From Odontocerum albicorne (Eukaryota > Arthropoda > Insecta > Trichoptera > Odontoceridae): DNA of 64,000 nucleotides. Location of the stretch: positions 18,254,189-18,318,188 of the forward strand of contig OX463852.1 of the NCBI GenBank assembly GCA_949825065.1, in the 5' to 3' direction. Position numbers and translations under genes: made by a program. Position 1 is the stretch's first letter. Every line of letters starts with the position of its first letter. The notes beneath the pieces were generated by a model that ran no database searches, was not told the DNA's origin, and saw nothing but the letters and a program-made list of their open reading frames with translations. This document shows positions 1 to 12,425 of the stretch, one piece after another.

Positions 1-1127
1 CGTGAACACGATGATAGGAAGATATAACATAAAAGGAAGCCAGCCCTGTCTTAAGTCGTAGCAAGTACCCCGTGAATCCTGCGCGATATCCAAGCACCGA
101 AACGCTTCTCTGTGGTACCAGACATGAGCTTTGGAAGAGTGCAGAAGATGCGAAGATGTTCGCAAAATACTAATTAAAGAGACTGACAAACCGTATGACA
201 ACAACCCATTTTAGTGCAGAATTGGAAACATTTTATTCTTCTTGAGTCATGTCCGATTCAGGCATCAGTGACTATCAAGTTTATTAGGTCCTAGAATTTC
301 TTCCGGTCTTGTGTTACAAGAAGAACTCAGTTTGGTCCATTACCGAAAATTTCTGAACCGTGATAACTTCTTCCTTCCTATCTATTTCCCATTTTTTATA
401 TTTCTCAATAACTTGAGGTGCGTGTTCGCGCGGTAACGTATAGTATTAAATTTCTGTCCGAACGGTCGCCCTATTGCCCTGAATGACACCTAATTAATAT
501 TCAGTGGTATAAGGATACTTATCCCTTCTGTCATATCATTATTTAAACTTATATAATACTGATTTGTAATACTTGTTATCTCAAGAGCATTGTATGAATT
601 TATGTTACTAAGCGCTAGCATAGTACTCGTACTGTTATTTATGTTACTAAGCGCTAGTACTAGTACTCCAGCTAGAGAGGCATTTAATTCATCAACTGAG
701 ATAATAGGCAAGCGACTGTGAGCACTTACTTCTTTGTATTTTGTCTTCGAAACTTGAGGATTCAATCTGTCAGGATATCTTGAATCTTTTAGGTTCTGCA
801 GGATGTCTCCAAATCAAACTCAAGTATTTGATCTTTCTGTTTTATTTAAGAATAATACAATTCACTTCAAGCGTTTATTAATAAATGACGCGGTTTTTAA
901 TGATGGAAGGGCTTATATAGCCGAAATTTGTTTATAAAATATTTATTATGGGAACTGGGATTAAGTATGCAATTTCGTCGTCATAGGCGAGTATTCCTCA
1001 AATAACTAAGCATGAGACAACGCTTAAATAAACAGTCTCACGCTTTTATTACGTAAACATTAAAACGATCTATAACAGTACAATCAAAATCAGATGGTAA
1101 AATACCTGAAAATAATACGACTCCGGA
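1..1127. other. Intergenic, no gene recognised
   Basis: AT-rich sequence with only short ORFs and no recognisable protein motif. It contains a short direct repeat near 599-677 and otherwise nothing I can identify. Confidence 0.5.
599..677. repeat. Two-copy short tandem repeat
   Basis: The block TTATGTTACTAAGCGCTAG occurs at 600-618 and again at 639-657, a period of 39 bp. The following bases (tagtactcgtact and tactagtactcc) are also related. It lies inside a minus-strand ORF of 91 codons, which I regard as chance. Confidence 0.75.
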
Positions 1128-1225
1128 AGCGAAACTGCCAAGGATCGAACCCAAAGCGCCTGTGTGTGCTGAGCAATCGTGCCATAATGCCGAACTCATT
1201 TATTCTCTAATTCAGTTTTGTGAGA
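1128..1225 (-). repeat. tRNA-derived SINE-like fragment
   Basis: On the minus strand this reads like a degraded tRNA head with a B-box-like GGGTTCGATCC, followed by a GCAGTTTCGCTTCCGGAGTC body. The same body (ACGGATTCACTTCCGGACTG) follows a similar head at 5690-5790, so the two are copies of one family. Confidence 0.45.
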
Positions 1226-2009
1226 AGGATACCACGTAACATCTCAGGGAAACGAGAAATGTATATAAACTAATATTGTAATTTCTCATCATCACCACCA
1301 TGCCATGCTCCATTTGCAGATACAGGGAAGTGCCTCATCTAATGGCCGCAGTCATAATTTATTTTACAATCCTTATACAAAACTTATACGTGTATGTTAT
1401 ATTTATTTTGTAATATTTTGAATCTGTCAATAATATTGGTTTTAAATCCCTTATTAGTGCCTTTGAGGACATTCCGCTCTTTAAACGGCGCCATATCATT
1501 TCCCAATTCCATTATTTTAGTTATTCTCCAACATATTTCCTTCTATTCTTTCCTCGTTCTTCATCTTGCTCAAGGGATCTAAATAAAACTCATATCACCT
1601 TTTTCAGTGGACTACAGTGCTGTACGTGAGCATGCATTGTATGACTTGAATATAATTTTAATGCTCCTATACATATAATATATACAGCAACAATTGGCAA
1701 TAACAAAGCCATAGAAATGTGCGCTGCCTTCCCCCTCAAATGTGTTCAGTTGCACCTTGCCTCCCCCTTCAGTGAACTCCTGCTGCCTTCCGCACCCACT
1801 TCCTGACAATCGCCTATCTGTACCTCCCTTTTACCAGAACGCAATTATTATGTTACTTTTACGAGTATAAAAAAATAACGGTTGTTAACTAAATAAAAAA
1901 TATACATCCTTAGCATTAAAACTGTATTTCTGAATAAATAATTCAATGTTTTAAACAAACAAGTACATTTTCATTTACAGAAATGTAAACGAGTAGTTTA
2001 AAATTACTA
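1226..2009. other. Intergenic, no gene recognised
   Basis: No convincing coding potential on either strand. A purine-rich/pyrimidine-rich patch at 1720-1800 gives a short minus-strand ORF with no family resemblance. Confidence 0.4.
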
Positions 2010-3068
2010 AAGGTGTGAAGCAAGGATGGGTGATATCACCTTAGTTTAATTTATGTGTGGGCGATTGTAAATATGATGGGAGGGGTATATAAGAATGAGT
2101 GAAATAAATGTGTGTGAACTTCTGTATGCAAGGGTTGTTTCCTAATAATTTATGTGTGGGCGATTGTAAATATGATGGGAGGGGTATATAAGAATGAGTG
2201 AAATAAATGTGTGTGAACTTCTGTATGCAAGGGTTGTTTCCTAATAATTTATGTGTGGGCGATTGTAAATATGATGGGAGGGGTATATAAGAATGAGAGA
2301 AATAAATGTGTGTGAACTTCTGTATGCAAGGGTTGTTCCCTAAAAAAATAAGGCAATTAAATATAGATTACGTGTATAAGTGAAATGTCTAGTAAAAGGT
2401 TTTAAAATGCATACAGCGAAATCGAAAGCTATGGTTACACAAAGAAATGTAAAAATTATTCGCGAGGCATGGGTTAGCTCTGAGAAAATGCAATAAGTAA
2501 ATGAGTTATATTATTCGTGCAGTATGTTTACGTGTGTTGGGCGAGTTAAAAGGAACATTAAAAAAAGGTAACGACGGGGAACAAGGTAAACGGAGCACTT
2601 AATGTAATATACAAAAAACCGCACTATATAAAAAAGTTGAAAAAATGGCAATGCATAATAATGTTGGTACCCAATTTGACATACGGAAGTGAAACTTGGA
2701 CTTGGCAGAAAAATAAAAGTAAGATTAATGCTGAAGAGATGCGTGCACTATACATAATGTTAAGATATAAATAATTGATACATCAAATTTATGTTTGATG
2801 TAAGATAAAGGAGCGTTAAGGTGGTTTGTGAAGATAATTAATGGCCAAGCGAGTATACAAGTGCAAAGTGTAAGATTAAGAGGTAGACCGAGGAAATATG
2901 GCTGGATCAAGTGGACCAGATATTGATAGATATAAGATTGTGCATGACGAGATGTATGAAAGTGGAGAAGGCAAAAGTTGTGTGCATGGATAGAAAAATA
3001 TGAAGATCTGTTATATCTTCCTACCCTATAAGGGAAACAGCGTGACGATATGTATGTTTGATAAAAAA
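2010..3068 (+). mobile_element. LINE-A fragment (reverse transcriptase remnant)
   Basis: The segment opens with a decayed RT block reading GVKQGWVISP, interrupted by stops. Further on it reads like LTYGSETWTWQKNKSKINAE (near 2670-2740), and it ends in the family's tail (GTTATATCTTCCTACCC, then a GCGTGACGATATGTATG end). The frame is broken many times. It is expanded internally by three copies of a 99-bp unit. The motifs are those of insect endonuclease-reverse transcriptase LINE polyproteins. Confidence 0.7.
2050..2346. repeat. Three tandem copies of a 99-bp unit inside a LINE
   Basis: The unit starting TTTATGTGTGGGCGATTG begins at 2050, 2149 and 2248, a constant 99-bp period. The copies are nearly identical (one GAGTG/GAGAG difference in the third), so the expansion is recent compared with the decayed LINE around it. 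Confidence 0.9.
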
Positions 3069-3310
3069 AGTTGAGAGAATTATCGTTTTTATTAAAAAAC
3101 ATTTATCGTTAACATTAATATTGTCCCCTTCAAAGTAGTCAGTGAAATCAATCAAAGCAAGCGAATCTTGAACATGACAAAAAAGTGATAAAACTAATAT
3201 CAATGCTGTAGAAATGAGATCACTGCGTATAAGGTATGGAAAACCGAGAATAAATAAGAAATGACGACAATAGGAAATAATGCGCATTGAAAGAAGGTAT
3301 AGTACTTAAG

Positions 3311-3570
3311 ATGATGAAATACACACTGAGATGGTTCGGTCAAGAAGAATGAATGACGAAAGTTTTACAAAAATCTACGTATTTAATAAAGAAGGTAAAA
3401 GAAATCTTAGAAGATCAAATTAATTAAATATTGGAAAAGGTAAGATTGAAAAGCCTTTATAATGGGAGAATATGCATGAAGATGCGTGAAAAATGTGTGC
3501 CAAGACAGAATAAAGTGGAGATCTGATCTCTCTGCCTACCTTAATAGGGACAAGGCATAATTATGGTAAT
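3311..3570 (+). mobile_element. LINE-A 3' fragment
   Basis: Contains the family landmarks in order: a TLRWFGQ-like block (ACACTGAGATGGTTCGG), a degraded basic block, a GAAGATGCGTGAAAAATGTGTGCC segment and the CTGATCTCTCTGCCTACC tail. It is heavily decayed, with no open frame. Confidence 0.6.
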
Positions 3571-4380
3571 AAATGAATGCTACCAATTACATTATTACAT
3601 AAAATTATGTTTGATAGACATACGTGAAAATAATACTGTTCCCAAATTTCAAAAGGGTTTTTGAAAAAAATACAATTTTAAGAATTGAGCACGTACCAAA
3701 AATTGATCAAGACACCAAAATAAAACGTTTTTTCTCTCCGTACAATAAAAATAATATATATTATACAAATCAGGTAAAGAAAAAATAAATTAGAACACTA
3801 AGAAGCTACGCATGCACTACAGCATACTAGTATAACTTGCGTTTAGAGGTCAGAACAGGTGTCAGCGGTGAAAAGAATGGAAACAGCCGCTCCGGGTGCC
3901 AGGAAGTCAGGAAGTAAGGGCGGGCTAGTGTCTTCAGAAGGGCACACTCCACCAGCTGGTAGGTTTGGCACGGAGCACTTCAATCTTCACCTGGCTAGAT
4001 AATTAATCAAAGAATATGGCTCTAATTTGTAGCCCGACATAAATACTAAATCTTAACAACTTTTTAAAGTAATAAATATTTAAAGTTAATTTGAACACAA
4101 AACTGCCGTAGCTTCCATAAATAAGGGAGTCACGTGGTTTCATTGACGCACTTTATAGTTTGGAGCGTATGAGGCCCGACTCAGAATATAAATCACGAAA
4201 TTTTAAGGTTAGACATAAGTATCTAGCAATAAGGCCGGATTATGAATTCAGGCATATATGTAAAAGGTACTTGCGTCCAATAAGTATTTCCACGTTTATT
4301 ATCTGTCCATCTACGAACGTGTTATAATACTACCATACGCCAAAGGATAACAATAACTTTTTTCAGTACTACTTTTTGCT
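3571..4380. other. Intergenic, no gene recognised
   Basis: No open frame or known repeat motif seen. A somewhat GC-richer patch at 3840-3990 has no identifiable content. Confidence 0.4.
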
Positions 4381-4437
4381 GCTCCGGTTAATCCGCAACC
4401 CGGTTATGGCACCCCGGATAATCCAGAGTTAACTGTA
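4381..4437. mobile_element. Solo terminus of a pogo/Tigger-like DNA transposon
   Basis: The block contains CCGGTTAATCCGCAACCCGG and then CCGGATAATCCAGAGTTAAC, resembling the terminal repeats of Tigger/pogo elements (CCGGATAATCCGGAGTTAACTGTA type). No partner end was found nearby, so it looks like a solo or truncated end. Confidence 0.4.
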
Positions 4438-5689
4438 CTTAGACCTAGACCCTGTACTACAAACTGGGTATAGTTGTCTTGATCAGCATAAATGTTATAT
4501 AAAAAAACCAATACAAGTTAAACTGACTGCAGACTAGTCCACCTACTGCAGCTTTAACTAGGTCCATGCCCATTATTGGAGACACCGTTATGAATCACAG
4601 AATTCAAGGCACCCAATGGATTAACAGAAAGGTCGTTTGCCTCAAACATAAACACGAACAAGATACAGAAAATGCGTGGAAGTGCAATGCAATGCATTAT
4701 TGTTGCATGACTTTCCAGTGGGTGGGTTGAGTTAACTGAGAGAAATGGAATTAATGACTCAAAGGCGGACAAATAAACTGCCGTACAAAGTACAGTCGAC
4801 GCCTAGTTAAAGTAAGTTGGAGAATGGTTGAGACGAAACTTTGTATTGACTTAATTTTACTATGGATCTTTTTGTTGTATGTTTTATTTAGATTTATTCG
4901 AAAAATGATGATGGTAGACAATCCCTCGTGATCGAGCATAATAGTCAGGCATTATGTAGAATATGTAGATGGAAAAAGTGGTGTTTTGTGGTGGTAGTTT
5001 TTTTATCCACTTTGCACGAATTTCTCCTGTTACGTAAAGAGGGTCTGCCTCTAGTTAGCTTATTCGTAAGGAAGAATATCAGCCAAGATTCTTTTCATAC
5101 TGCTAGGCGGTGCTGATATCCACAGCGTCACTCAGTTGGTTCAATATCTCTGTACCACGCGTGACTGAGTGTTTAGCCAAGATATTCGTTCTTTAAGCTG
5201 GTATGTAGAACAGAGGGCGATTCCTTGTACGGCTATCTTCATCGAGGAAATATAAACGCAGTGCTTCTAGTATCTTAGGACAATTAAAACAACCTTGAAA
5301 ACCCTTTAGTAGGAATATCACAATAGATTCTTGATTTTTGTTTCAAGGCTTCTATAGTTGCACACCATGAGAAATTTGACATGATGCGCATATTTTGGGC
5401 AATAACTTTTTGTTCTGTACTACTATATAGATATCTGAGGAATTGTTTTGGTTTATTAAGTGCAAAATTCTGGACTTCAGCAATCACAGTCTTGACAAAT
5501 CGAACCCAAAATTCCGAAGGCAAGGATACCTAAATTCTAAGACGATCGGAAGGTTTAATTTGCTGCTTCATTTCGTTAGGCAGAGTTATTTTACAATACA
5601 TAGCACTATTTTGCATTTTAAGAATTTATGATAAACAGTACATAAGCTACAGAAAAAAAAATCAGATTTAAAACGATCTAAGAGTAAAA
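4438..5689. other. Intergenic, unclassified repeats
   Basis: Around 4915-5110 and again near 9025-9120 and 56530-56620 there are related fragments (CCTCGTGATCGAGCATAAT versus CCTCGTGATCGAGAATGAT), so part of this stretch is an unclassified dispersed repeat. No coding frame is convincing. Confidence 0.35.
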
Positions 5690-5790
5690 TCAGTCCGGAA
5701 GTGAATCCGTCAAAAATAGAACCTGGGGCGCCCGCTTGCTTATCACAAATGCTAACCGTTAATCACGGTCCCTGGGATATTTTTGAGAAA
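5690..5790 (-). repeat. tRNA-derived SINE-like fragment
   Basis: Second copy of the family at 1128-1225. On the minus strand it has a decayed B-box-like CCAGGTTCTATTTTTGACG and then GATTCACTTCCGGACTG. Confidence 0.4.
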
Positions 5791-6109
5791 TCGTACTAAA
5801 TTTTGTGAGAATTGTTTAAAATAAGATTTAAAATGTATTGTAATCTGGACTGGAAACATTTATTGAAACACTATCCAACAATACACGAGCGGACCGTGAA
5901 AATATTATACGAGGGGACCTATATCAACTTCTAATACAATGTTTCACATAATTAACTTCGCTTGCATATGCTAAAGTTAAAACAATTATGTGATTGTGAG
6001 CAGCCAGCCAATTTGTCGCCTCGTAGAAGAAAATAGTAATAGTTAGATGGAAATGAATAGGTATATATTTGACCCACAATACGGTGTACGATCAAGAAAA
6101 GCTGCTAAG

Positions 6110-6370
6110 ATCCTACTGTAGAAACTAGAAAGTGAACAAGACACCTACTAATTATTTACGGTATGAAGTAGTGAAGGGTCACATGTTGTAGATGATCCAT
6201 ATTAGCAGATCTCAGCCATAGTGGTCAACAAAGATCATTATGCAAACCCAAAAAACGAAAGGCCTTGGTAGACCTAGGTAGAGGAATTTAGAAAACGTGG
6301 ATCAAGATCTTAGGAGTCTGGTAGCGTAGGGAACTGAGAGGTTAAAACAAATGTTCAATCGTCTTGGAGC
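6110..6370 (+). mobile_element. Decayed LINE C-terminal fragment
   Basis: Broken frames read KGLGRPR and then ENVDQDLRSL, the basic GRPR block and following helix usual at the C-terminus of several insect LINE polyproteins. Too decayed to assign a clade. Confidence 0.4.
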
Positions 6371-8633
6371 AAAATCACCCAAGAAGCTAAACTTATACGT
6401 GAGTTCATCAGAATTAGGTATTAAATGTTGAAGATTTCATAATGAGGTGTGTATTTATCGGTGTACAATTATTTTTCCCCTTTAAAATTCCTCTCCTATG
6501 TGGAGGTTGGAAATCATCATGGCTTTCTTGGTCATCGAAGTAGCAACAAATATATATTACAATAAATCCACTCCCGTAAATGCTTCAACAAGGAGATGCG
6601 TCTTCTTCAAGAAATTACTCTGCCCTAAATTTAACCCTGCAAATATCAGTTGAAGAATAATTTTCTCCTTTTAATGGTGGATAATACTTCTCTATCTTTA
6701 TTCGACTACATATGTCATCAGTACGAACTTTGTCACTCCTTGAGATTTTCAGCATTTTTCTATAGCAGAACATTTTTAAATCTTCTAATTTCTTTGTGGT
6801 GGCCAATGTGAGAGTTCATTATCGTAATGTTCCAAAATGTGATCTGCGGATTGATCCACAGCATGTTAGACCTAGAAGGTCGCAAAAATTACAACACGGC
6901 AGGACAAAATTAAAGCTAAAATGGCTACCATTTAAACTTCCATGACCTGAGAGAAATTGGGCGGTCCAATAGATTGGATACACTCACGGGAGCCGAGGCA
7001 CGCCTTGATGTAAGGAAAATATTAAAATATCTTTCTTCTCACGAGGGACGACGACAATCGTTGTTACCAAGTCGACAGCTGGGCCTCTAGGCAAGCTTTA
7101 AGAATAGCGCGAATAAGAGGAGAAAGCAATCCACAACGAAAACAATCAAGACCTTGGCCGTTATCGGCTGGCCGTGAAATCAACAACAATCACCACATAA
7201 AACAATAACAGCTGAGGAATGCGATCAATTACCTAGCCGAGCCGAAACATACCCGATACACACTGATACGGAGCAGCATGATGCAATCGCCCATGCAACA
7301 CTTTTCCTTATTCTTGAATCGACATTTTCAAATATTACTTAACCAAAACGATTCGTTCCTAATTTCAGTGTTAGATACAATAGGTGTAGAATTAATTTCT
7401 ATACACGTAACTGTCCCGTCACCCCATTTCATCTCTCAAAAAATAAAACTACTATTGAGATTCTAGTATATATTCTATATTTTCAATAAACATAATCAAC
7501 TAACCGCTAGGATCGCCAAAATTTTGGTGAACAGCCATTTTAAAAAAAGGATTAGCATTTTATATTAGAAAAAAAATATATTTAATTTCCTGCAGCCCCG
7601 TATTAATCGTTTAAAAACTAATCACTTGTATCATTGGTTCTTACTTATGTATCGTCTCCTCTCCAAAAACTCCATAAAGCACTTCAATGAGAACTGGACA
7701 CATACAGAGCGCAACAGAAGTGTTCCCGACACTCCTAATTTGTGACAATGTCCTTGGAAGATAATTGTACTCCAAATAATTCTAAACCCTGCATGACAAA
7801 GCTAGAGTAGTGAAAATGATGAAGTTGGTGTTCGGATCATCTTTGCTTGACATGCTGATAAGGTACTGCGATTTTTTTTTCAAAAGTTCTGTAATTTACG
7901 ATAAATTTGTGTATTATTTTTATTAAGCTATGCAAAGGAAGTATCCGATCTATGATATGAGCCAAATATTAAGTAAACAGAATCTCTAATTTTTCATAGA
8001 GCCGCAACATTAATTTTCACTGTAGCTACGAGTATATAAATTTTAATGATGAAAAAAACGAGATAAAATCAAGATTTTTATTTAAAACGCAAATTCACAA
8101 TATAGTCGTAGGCTACATAGAAGAATAGAATATTACATATGGGAGTTATAAGCTTCAGTAGCTCAGTGCACTACCTATATAACAAGAAAACCTAAATAAT
8201 TTAACACTAATAAAACATAATAATAAGATTGTACCGCTTGTGTTCATTCATCGGCCGTGTTCATGATCTTCTGATGAGGCTGCGGAGTGGAGGTGAAGCT
8301 GGAGTTGAAGAGTCGCACATGCCTATGAAAAGAGCCGCGGTTTGCCGACCCCTTCCCTAGCCATTTCGTCAATTTAGTTGGAAAGTGATGCTGTGCCGTT
8401 AGATTTTTTTTCTCGTCTCTTTTTCGTTTAAGTGAGTGAGCCATTGCACACCAGCAAAACATACCGGCCACACCGCTGTACCGGAACCGATGGCACAACG
8501 AATTGAGACGATCGGAAGAGACCGGCATGTTTTCTTTTTCTCTTTTTTGAAAGAATACTCGTATATATAACTGAAGTCATAGGTATCATTATACCCTAGA
8601 ATACTAGGCGGAAAAAACGCCTATGCCATTCAA
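6371..8633. other. Intergenic, no gene recognised
   Basis: About 2.2 kb of AT-rich sequence. Short ORFs at 6615-6806, 7278-7466 and 8244-8528 show no family motif or sensible codon pattern. I see no splice-bounded exon here. Confidence 0.4.
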
Positions 8634-8706
8634 GGGATGGCAGCGCGGGGTTCGAACCGGCGACCTTCCGCACGGAAGTCCAGTGCGTTACCGCGCGGCC
8701 ATGCAT
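8634..8706 (-). repeat. tRNA-derived SINE head or tRNA pseudogene
   Basis: The minus strand reads GGCCGCGCGGTAACGCACTGG (A-box-like) followed by CCGGTTCGAACCCCGCGC (B box). The anticodon arm does not fold into a clean canonical stem, and the segment abuts a LINE fragment, so a SINE head is more likely than a working tRNA. Confidence 0.55.
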
Positions 8707-8875
8707 CTCGTAGTACCAAGCGCAGGGAGATCCAGACCATAGGCCACATCATTGACCATCATATTGTCAACTGTATGCGTTTCCTAGAGGAGTACAGAAG
8801 CTACAAAAACTGACACCAAACACTGTGGCCCAGATATATAGGACACATTGTGTGTGAGAAACGCACGCAGAAGCA
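8704..8875 (+). mobile_element. LINE-B C-terminal fragment
   Basis: Shares with 12080-12425 the stretch that reads like QTMDNIIDSCPLYAFL and RLTPNTV in the better copy. Here it is decayed (CACATCATTGACCATCATATTGTC ... CACTGTGGCCCAG). Confidence 0.6.
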
Positions 8876-9324
8876 GATTTATACAAATGTACTTCAAATA
8901 CATGTATGCTCATGTATGCATCGAAGGCTTGGACAATTACTATACAATGAGAGACGAATATAAATTATTATATTAGTCTTGGAATATAAATTTAAATCTA
9001 TCGGGCAGATTGCTAGGCTATACCTCGTGATCGAGAATGATGGTCAGCCATATTGTGGATGGAAGGTGGATTGTGTGCATGCTGCGGTTGTGCACATTTA
9101 TTCTTGATAGATCAAACCTAAAGTTCCGATGATGATAAATATACTTCGAAAAACTCGAAATAATGCTTGGGAAATCTAAAATTGGCGTTAAGATCATATT
9201 CGCTTTATGCGCTGGTAAGGTACTAAGTTGTTGTAAAACTCCTGGAATTTACAATAATTTTATACATACTTATTGAGCTTTTCGTAATACTACTTCATTA
9301 AGGAGCTGAATAAATGGTATAGAA

Positions 9325-9675
9325 ACGCATGTACTGAAAATAATATAGAAGGTGACAATGTATGATAGAATACGGAATGAAGCGATTAAGGATGAATGTG
9401 AACTTAAAGCTGATGTGTTGAGTAAGATGAAGAAGAGCACTCTGAGATGGTTTGGGCATGAAGAACAAATGAATGGAGAAAGACTAACAAAACAAAAATG
9501 TAATGTAAATGTGAGTGGAAGGCGTTGTCAAGGAAGACCAAGGAAAGTATGGTTGAATTAAAATAAAGATATGTTATTTTGAAAGAAGTGCGAAGGATGT
9601 GTGCCCAGAAAAGTTTTGGCATTTTTTCCACTGCCTACCCCTACAGAAAAATTACGTGATGGTATATATGTATAT
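9325..9675 (+). mobile_element. LINE-A 3' fragment with partly open frame
   Basis: An open stretch of 69 codons (9352-9561) reads YDRIRNEAIKDECELKADVL and then STLRWFGHEEQMNGERLTKQ, followed by a GRPRKVW block. This is the diagnostic C-terminal part of the family. The tail GTGTGCCCAG ... CTGCCTACCCC ... GTGATGGTATATATG follows. Confidence 0.75.
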
Positions 9676-10344
9676 AACTAACTAGTCCATTATATGAGGC
9701 TTTATTATAAATTTTCAAATATTACATTTTATAATACAATAATAAAAGAACAAATTATATAGCGCCGTTTAGATAACCGGCTTTTCTCAAGGGCGCGCTC
9801 TTACTCGGGATTCGAACCCACTATTATCGACAGATTGAAAATATTACAAAATAAATAAATATAAGTTGAGTGTAAGGATAGGCTTATGGCGGCTGCTCCT
9901 AGATTTAAAACTACTTTTCTGCCTTGTTACCAACATAATCAAAATGACACACGGTGTCTTAATACCCTCTATATCCATAAATGTATATGTGTAAGTATGG
10001 AGAACACTTAATATTAAACACTCGATTAATAATGGGTCAATTTATTTGCATTACATGCACATAAAGGCAAGCGGTGACTCAACCAAAGTAGTAAAGCTAC
10101 ATAAAATAATGCATAATAACTGTTGCGGGCAGACGTGAGTGCAGCCTTAATGGGCAATTATCGTGAATTCTCAAGTCAATTGCGCTGCGATGTTCTCCTC
10201 TGATCCCTGACAAACCAGAACATTAACTCAGGTCAGCGCACAGCAACATTTTCTAGAAGAATCTTATGCCTCGTCATCATTGATACCACATTCAACGTTG
10301 GTGCTTTGACCGTCTCTACTAACCACTAGAAGTCAAAATGTCTA
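9676..10344. other. Intergenic with a SINE-like remnant
   Basis: A B-box-like GGGTTCGAATCCCGAG on the minus strand near 9807-9824 marks a SINE remnant. The same start (GCGCCGTTTAGATAACC) recurs in altered form near 16855 and 36420. No gene seen. Confidence 0.4.
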
Positions 10345-10870
10345 CGTGTGGTCATCATCATCAACATAACGCCATGTCCCTAATGGGGTAGGTAGATAAA
10401 AGAGATCTCTACTTCCTTCTATCCCGACACACATCGTTCGCTTCTGCCACGTCCATATACTCGTACTTTGGCATGCATACACTTATATGATAAAGGATAT
10501 TATTTCTCCATTAGAATTTGATTAATTTTGTGGTGGCACGTTTTTCTAGGTCTTCCCAAATATCTTGAACCATCTGTACTACTCGTACAGATTATTTGTG
10601 AAAATCTTTCATAATTCATTTCATCTACACAACTGAATGTTCTCAACGCTCCTTTCTTCACCAAACACGGCATCTTGTTTCGATTCACATTCTTTCGTAA
10701 TTTCTTCATTCTTTATTTAACCATATATTGTTTTTCACATATTCTGCGCTACACTTTCATTTCTACCGTAGTTATCTTACTTTCATTCCTTTTTTACCAC
10801 ATCAAGTTTCGTTGAAATATTCTAATGTTGGTACCAATATTCCATTATACTCAATTACTTGCATATTAAT
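10345..10870 (-). mobile_element. LINE-A fragment
   Basis: On the minus strand the sequence carries the 3' tail (near 10370-10400), then a decayed GRPRKTC block (near 10540) and an upstream segment matching the family. A minus-strand ORF of 69 codons (10500-10709) keeps the pattern RYLGRPRKT. Confidence 0.65.
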
Positions 10871-11289
10871 TGAATACAAGTTAAGTATGGGAGTTACTAG
10901 AAGAAAACACTAGTAATCCCCTACTACATCACAAACACTCAAGTGTGTGATGGGAAATTCGGTAAGGATAGGGTACTGCATGTGTGGTCAGGTTATGTTT
11001 GCAAGACATGGATCTAATTGTTGGACATAATTAACCATCTAAAAGCTTTCAAGGTAATGTTGAATACAATTTAGAAGATTTCGTGGACAGAATATATAAA
11101 TAACGACATGATATTGGAATCAATGCAAAAAGAAACGGAATTTCTCAACAGCATCAAGCGTCTCAAAACAGAGTAATATCACGGACAATTTATCTGAGAC
11201 CCAATATACCACCCATTACAAGTAATAATAATAATATAGACCAAAAAAGAAGGCGATGGTTGTGTTATGATTACAGTTTGTTTTCTGTT
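10871..11289. other. Intergenic, no gene recognised
   Basis: AT-rich sequence between two LINE fragments. Nothing recognisable. Confidence 0.4.
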
Positions 11290-11740
11290 TCTCTTTTGTT
11301 TTATATTCCAGTTCAAAATCAATTGGCAGCTTCCTTCCGTGTACAACAGACGATGGAATGTCGCAGCAACTTCGACACATCTCTGACTTAAGCTGTCGAG
11401 CCCAATTCTAGACCCCTATCTCCCACACCTGCTACACACACATGGACAGAATCCTTCGGTATCTCATATTACTACTTTCTGTGTAGTCGCTTCTTATGCA
11501 GGTTAGCTAGCAGTAAACAAGCTACCTTGGTTCGTTCCTCCCAATGCAAGATATCTAGGTTGAACGACAAAATATCTCTTCTTCAGATGTCCTTAAATCT
11601 AAGCTTAGGGCGTCCCTGGTTTCTTTAAGCGTCGGTTATCTTACCACACAGCACATTTTTTGGCAAGTGTTTCTTCATCCATTCTTAAAATTAATACGTT
11701 ACATCCTTGATATCTGGTTGTAATTTCAAGTTTTGAAGTA
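11290..11740 (-). mobile_element. LINE C-terminal fragment, distinct family
   Basis: Minus-strand frames read KHLPKNVLCGKITDA and QGRPKLRFKDI, then DILHWEERTKVACLLLANLH. This LP(K)xxLYGEL, GRPKLRYKD, NWEELA pattern is the usual C-terminus of another insect LINE polyprotein clade. Stops and shifts break it. Confidence 0.6.
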
Positions 11741-12079
11741 AATCATTTTCATCATCTAACAACATACTCAACCAAAATATGACTTGTTTAGCGCTGTTTT
11801 GTAATAAAACATTACCTCAAAAGCGCATTGATTTTGAATTTATAAACGCTCATGAGCACCACTAAATAAATTCAGGTGAAATTATGTCTAAAAGTGTGTT
11901 CAAACTGAAAAGTCAGACTAATGAATAACAAGTCTATAATTACTCGAGTATTGACAATGGTATTGCTTCTTCTGGTGTTTAAGCAGATATCTAGAGTATT
12001 ACGACATTCTAATGGCTAGGAAGATAAATTCAATAGAGGAATACGGAAAAAAAAAACACCGCCACTCCGTATCATCCCC

Positions 12080-12425
12080 TGTTGACCGAATCGAAATAAT
12101 ATGAAGCAAGTGGCCACCAGGCGGATGGAGTGTGATTTAAAAAGTTGCCATCTTATGGGCAACTCGACGGTAGAGTTTTGTGGGTTTTTCATACCTCGGA
12201 AGGGGTGGAGGACAACGTATAGTATTAAATACGGAGAAGTCCGCACTGCATATTATATGCACAAGTGGGATCAAACACAGTCGTATTTCTGTGAGTGTGG
12301 GTACATCCAGACTATGGACAACATCATTGACAGCTGTCCATTGTATGCGTTTCTTGGAGACGTGAAGGAGTTGCACAGACTGACACCGAACACTGTGACT
12401 TAGCTGAAGAGGGTACATTGCACGA
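12080..12425 (+). mobile_element. LINE-B C-terminal zinc-knuckle fragment
   Basis: A 100-codon plus-strand frame (12101-12403) contains YYMHKWDQTQSYFCECGYIQ, then TMDNIIDSCPLYAFLGDV and LHRLTPNTV. The CxC...C arrangement with a following hydrophobic helix is the C-terminal zinc knuckle of LINE ORF2 proteins. The region before it is frame-shifted. Overlapping minus-strand ORFs are shadows. Confidence 0.65.

Noticed and set aside
490..765. 91-codon minus-strand ORF with an internal repeat (LALSNIN twice)
   Set aside because: The repeat reflects the underlying 39-bp tandem duplication. No sign of selection for coding.
2050..2346. CRISPR-like array
   Set aside because: The repeats are contiguous 99-bp units without spacers inside a LINE of an insect genome.
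8634..8706. Functional tRNA gene
   Set aside because: A and B boxes are present, but the anticodon stem and acceptor do not pair convincingly and it abuts a LINE fragment.
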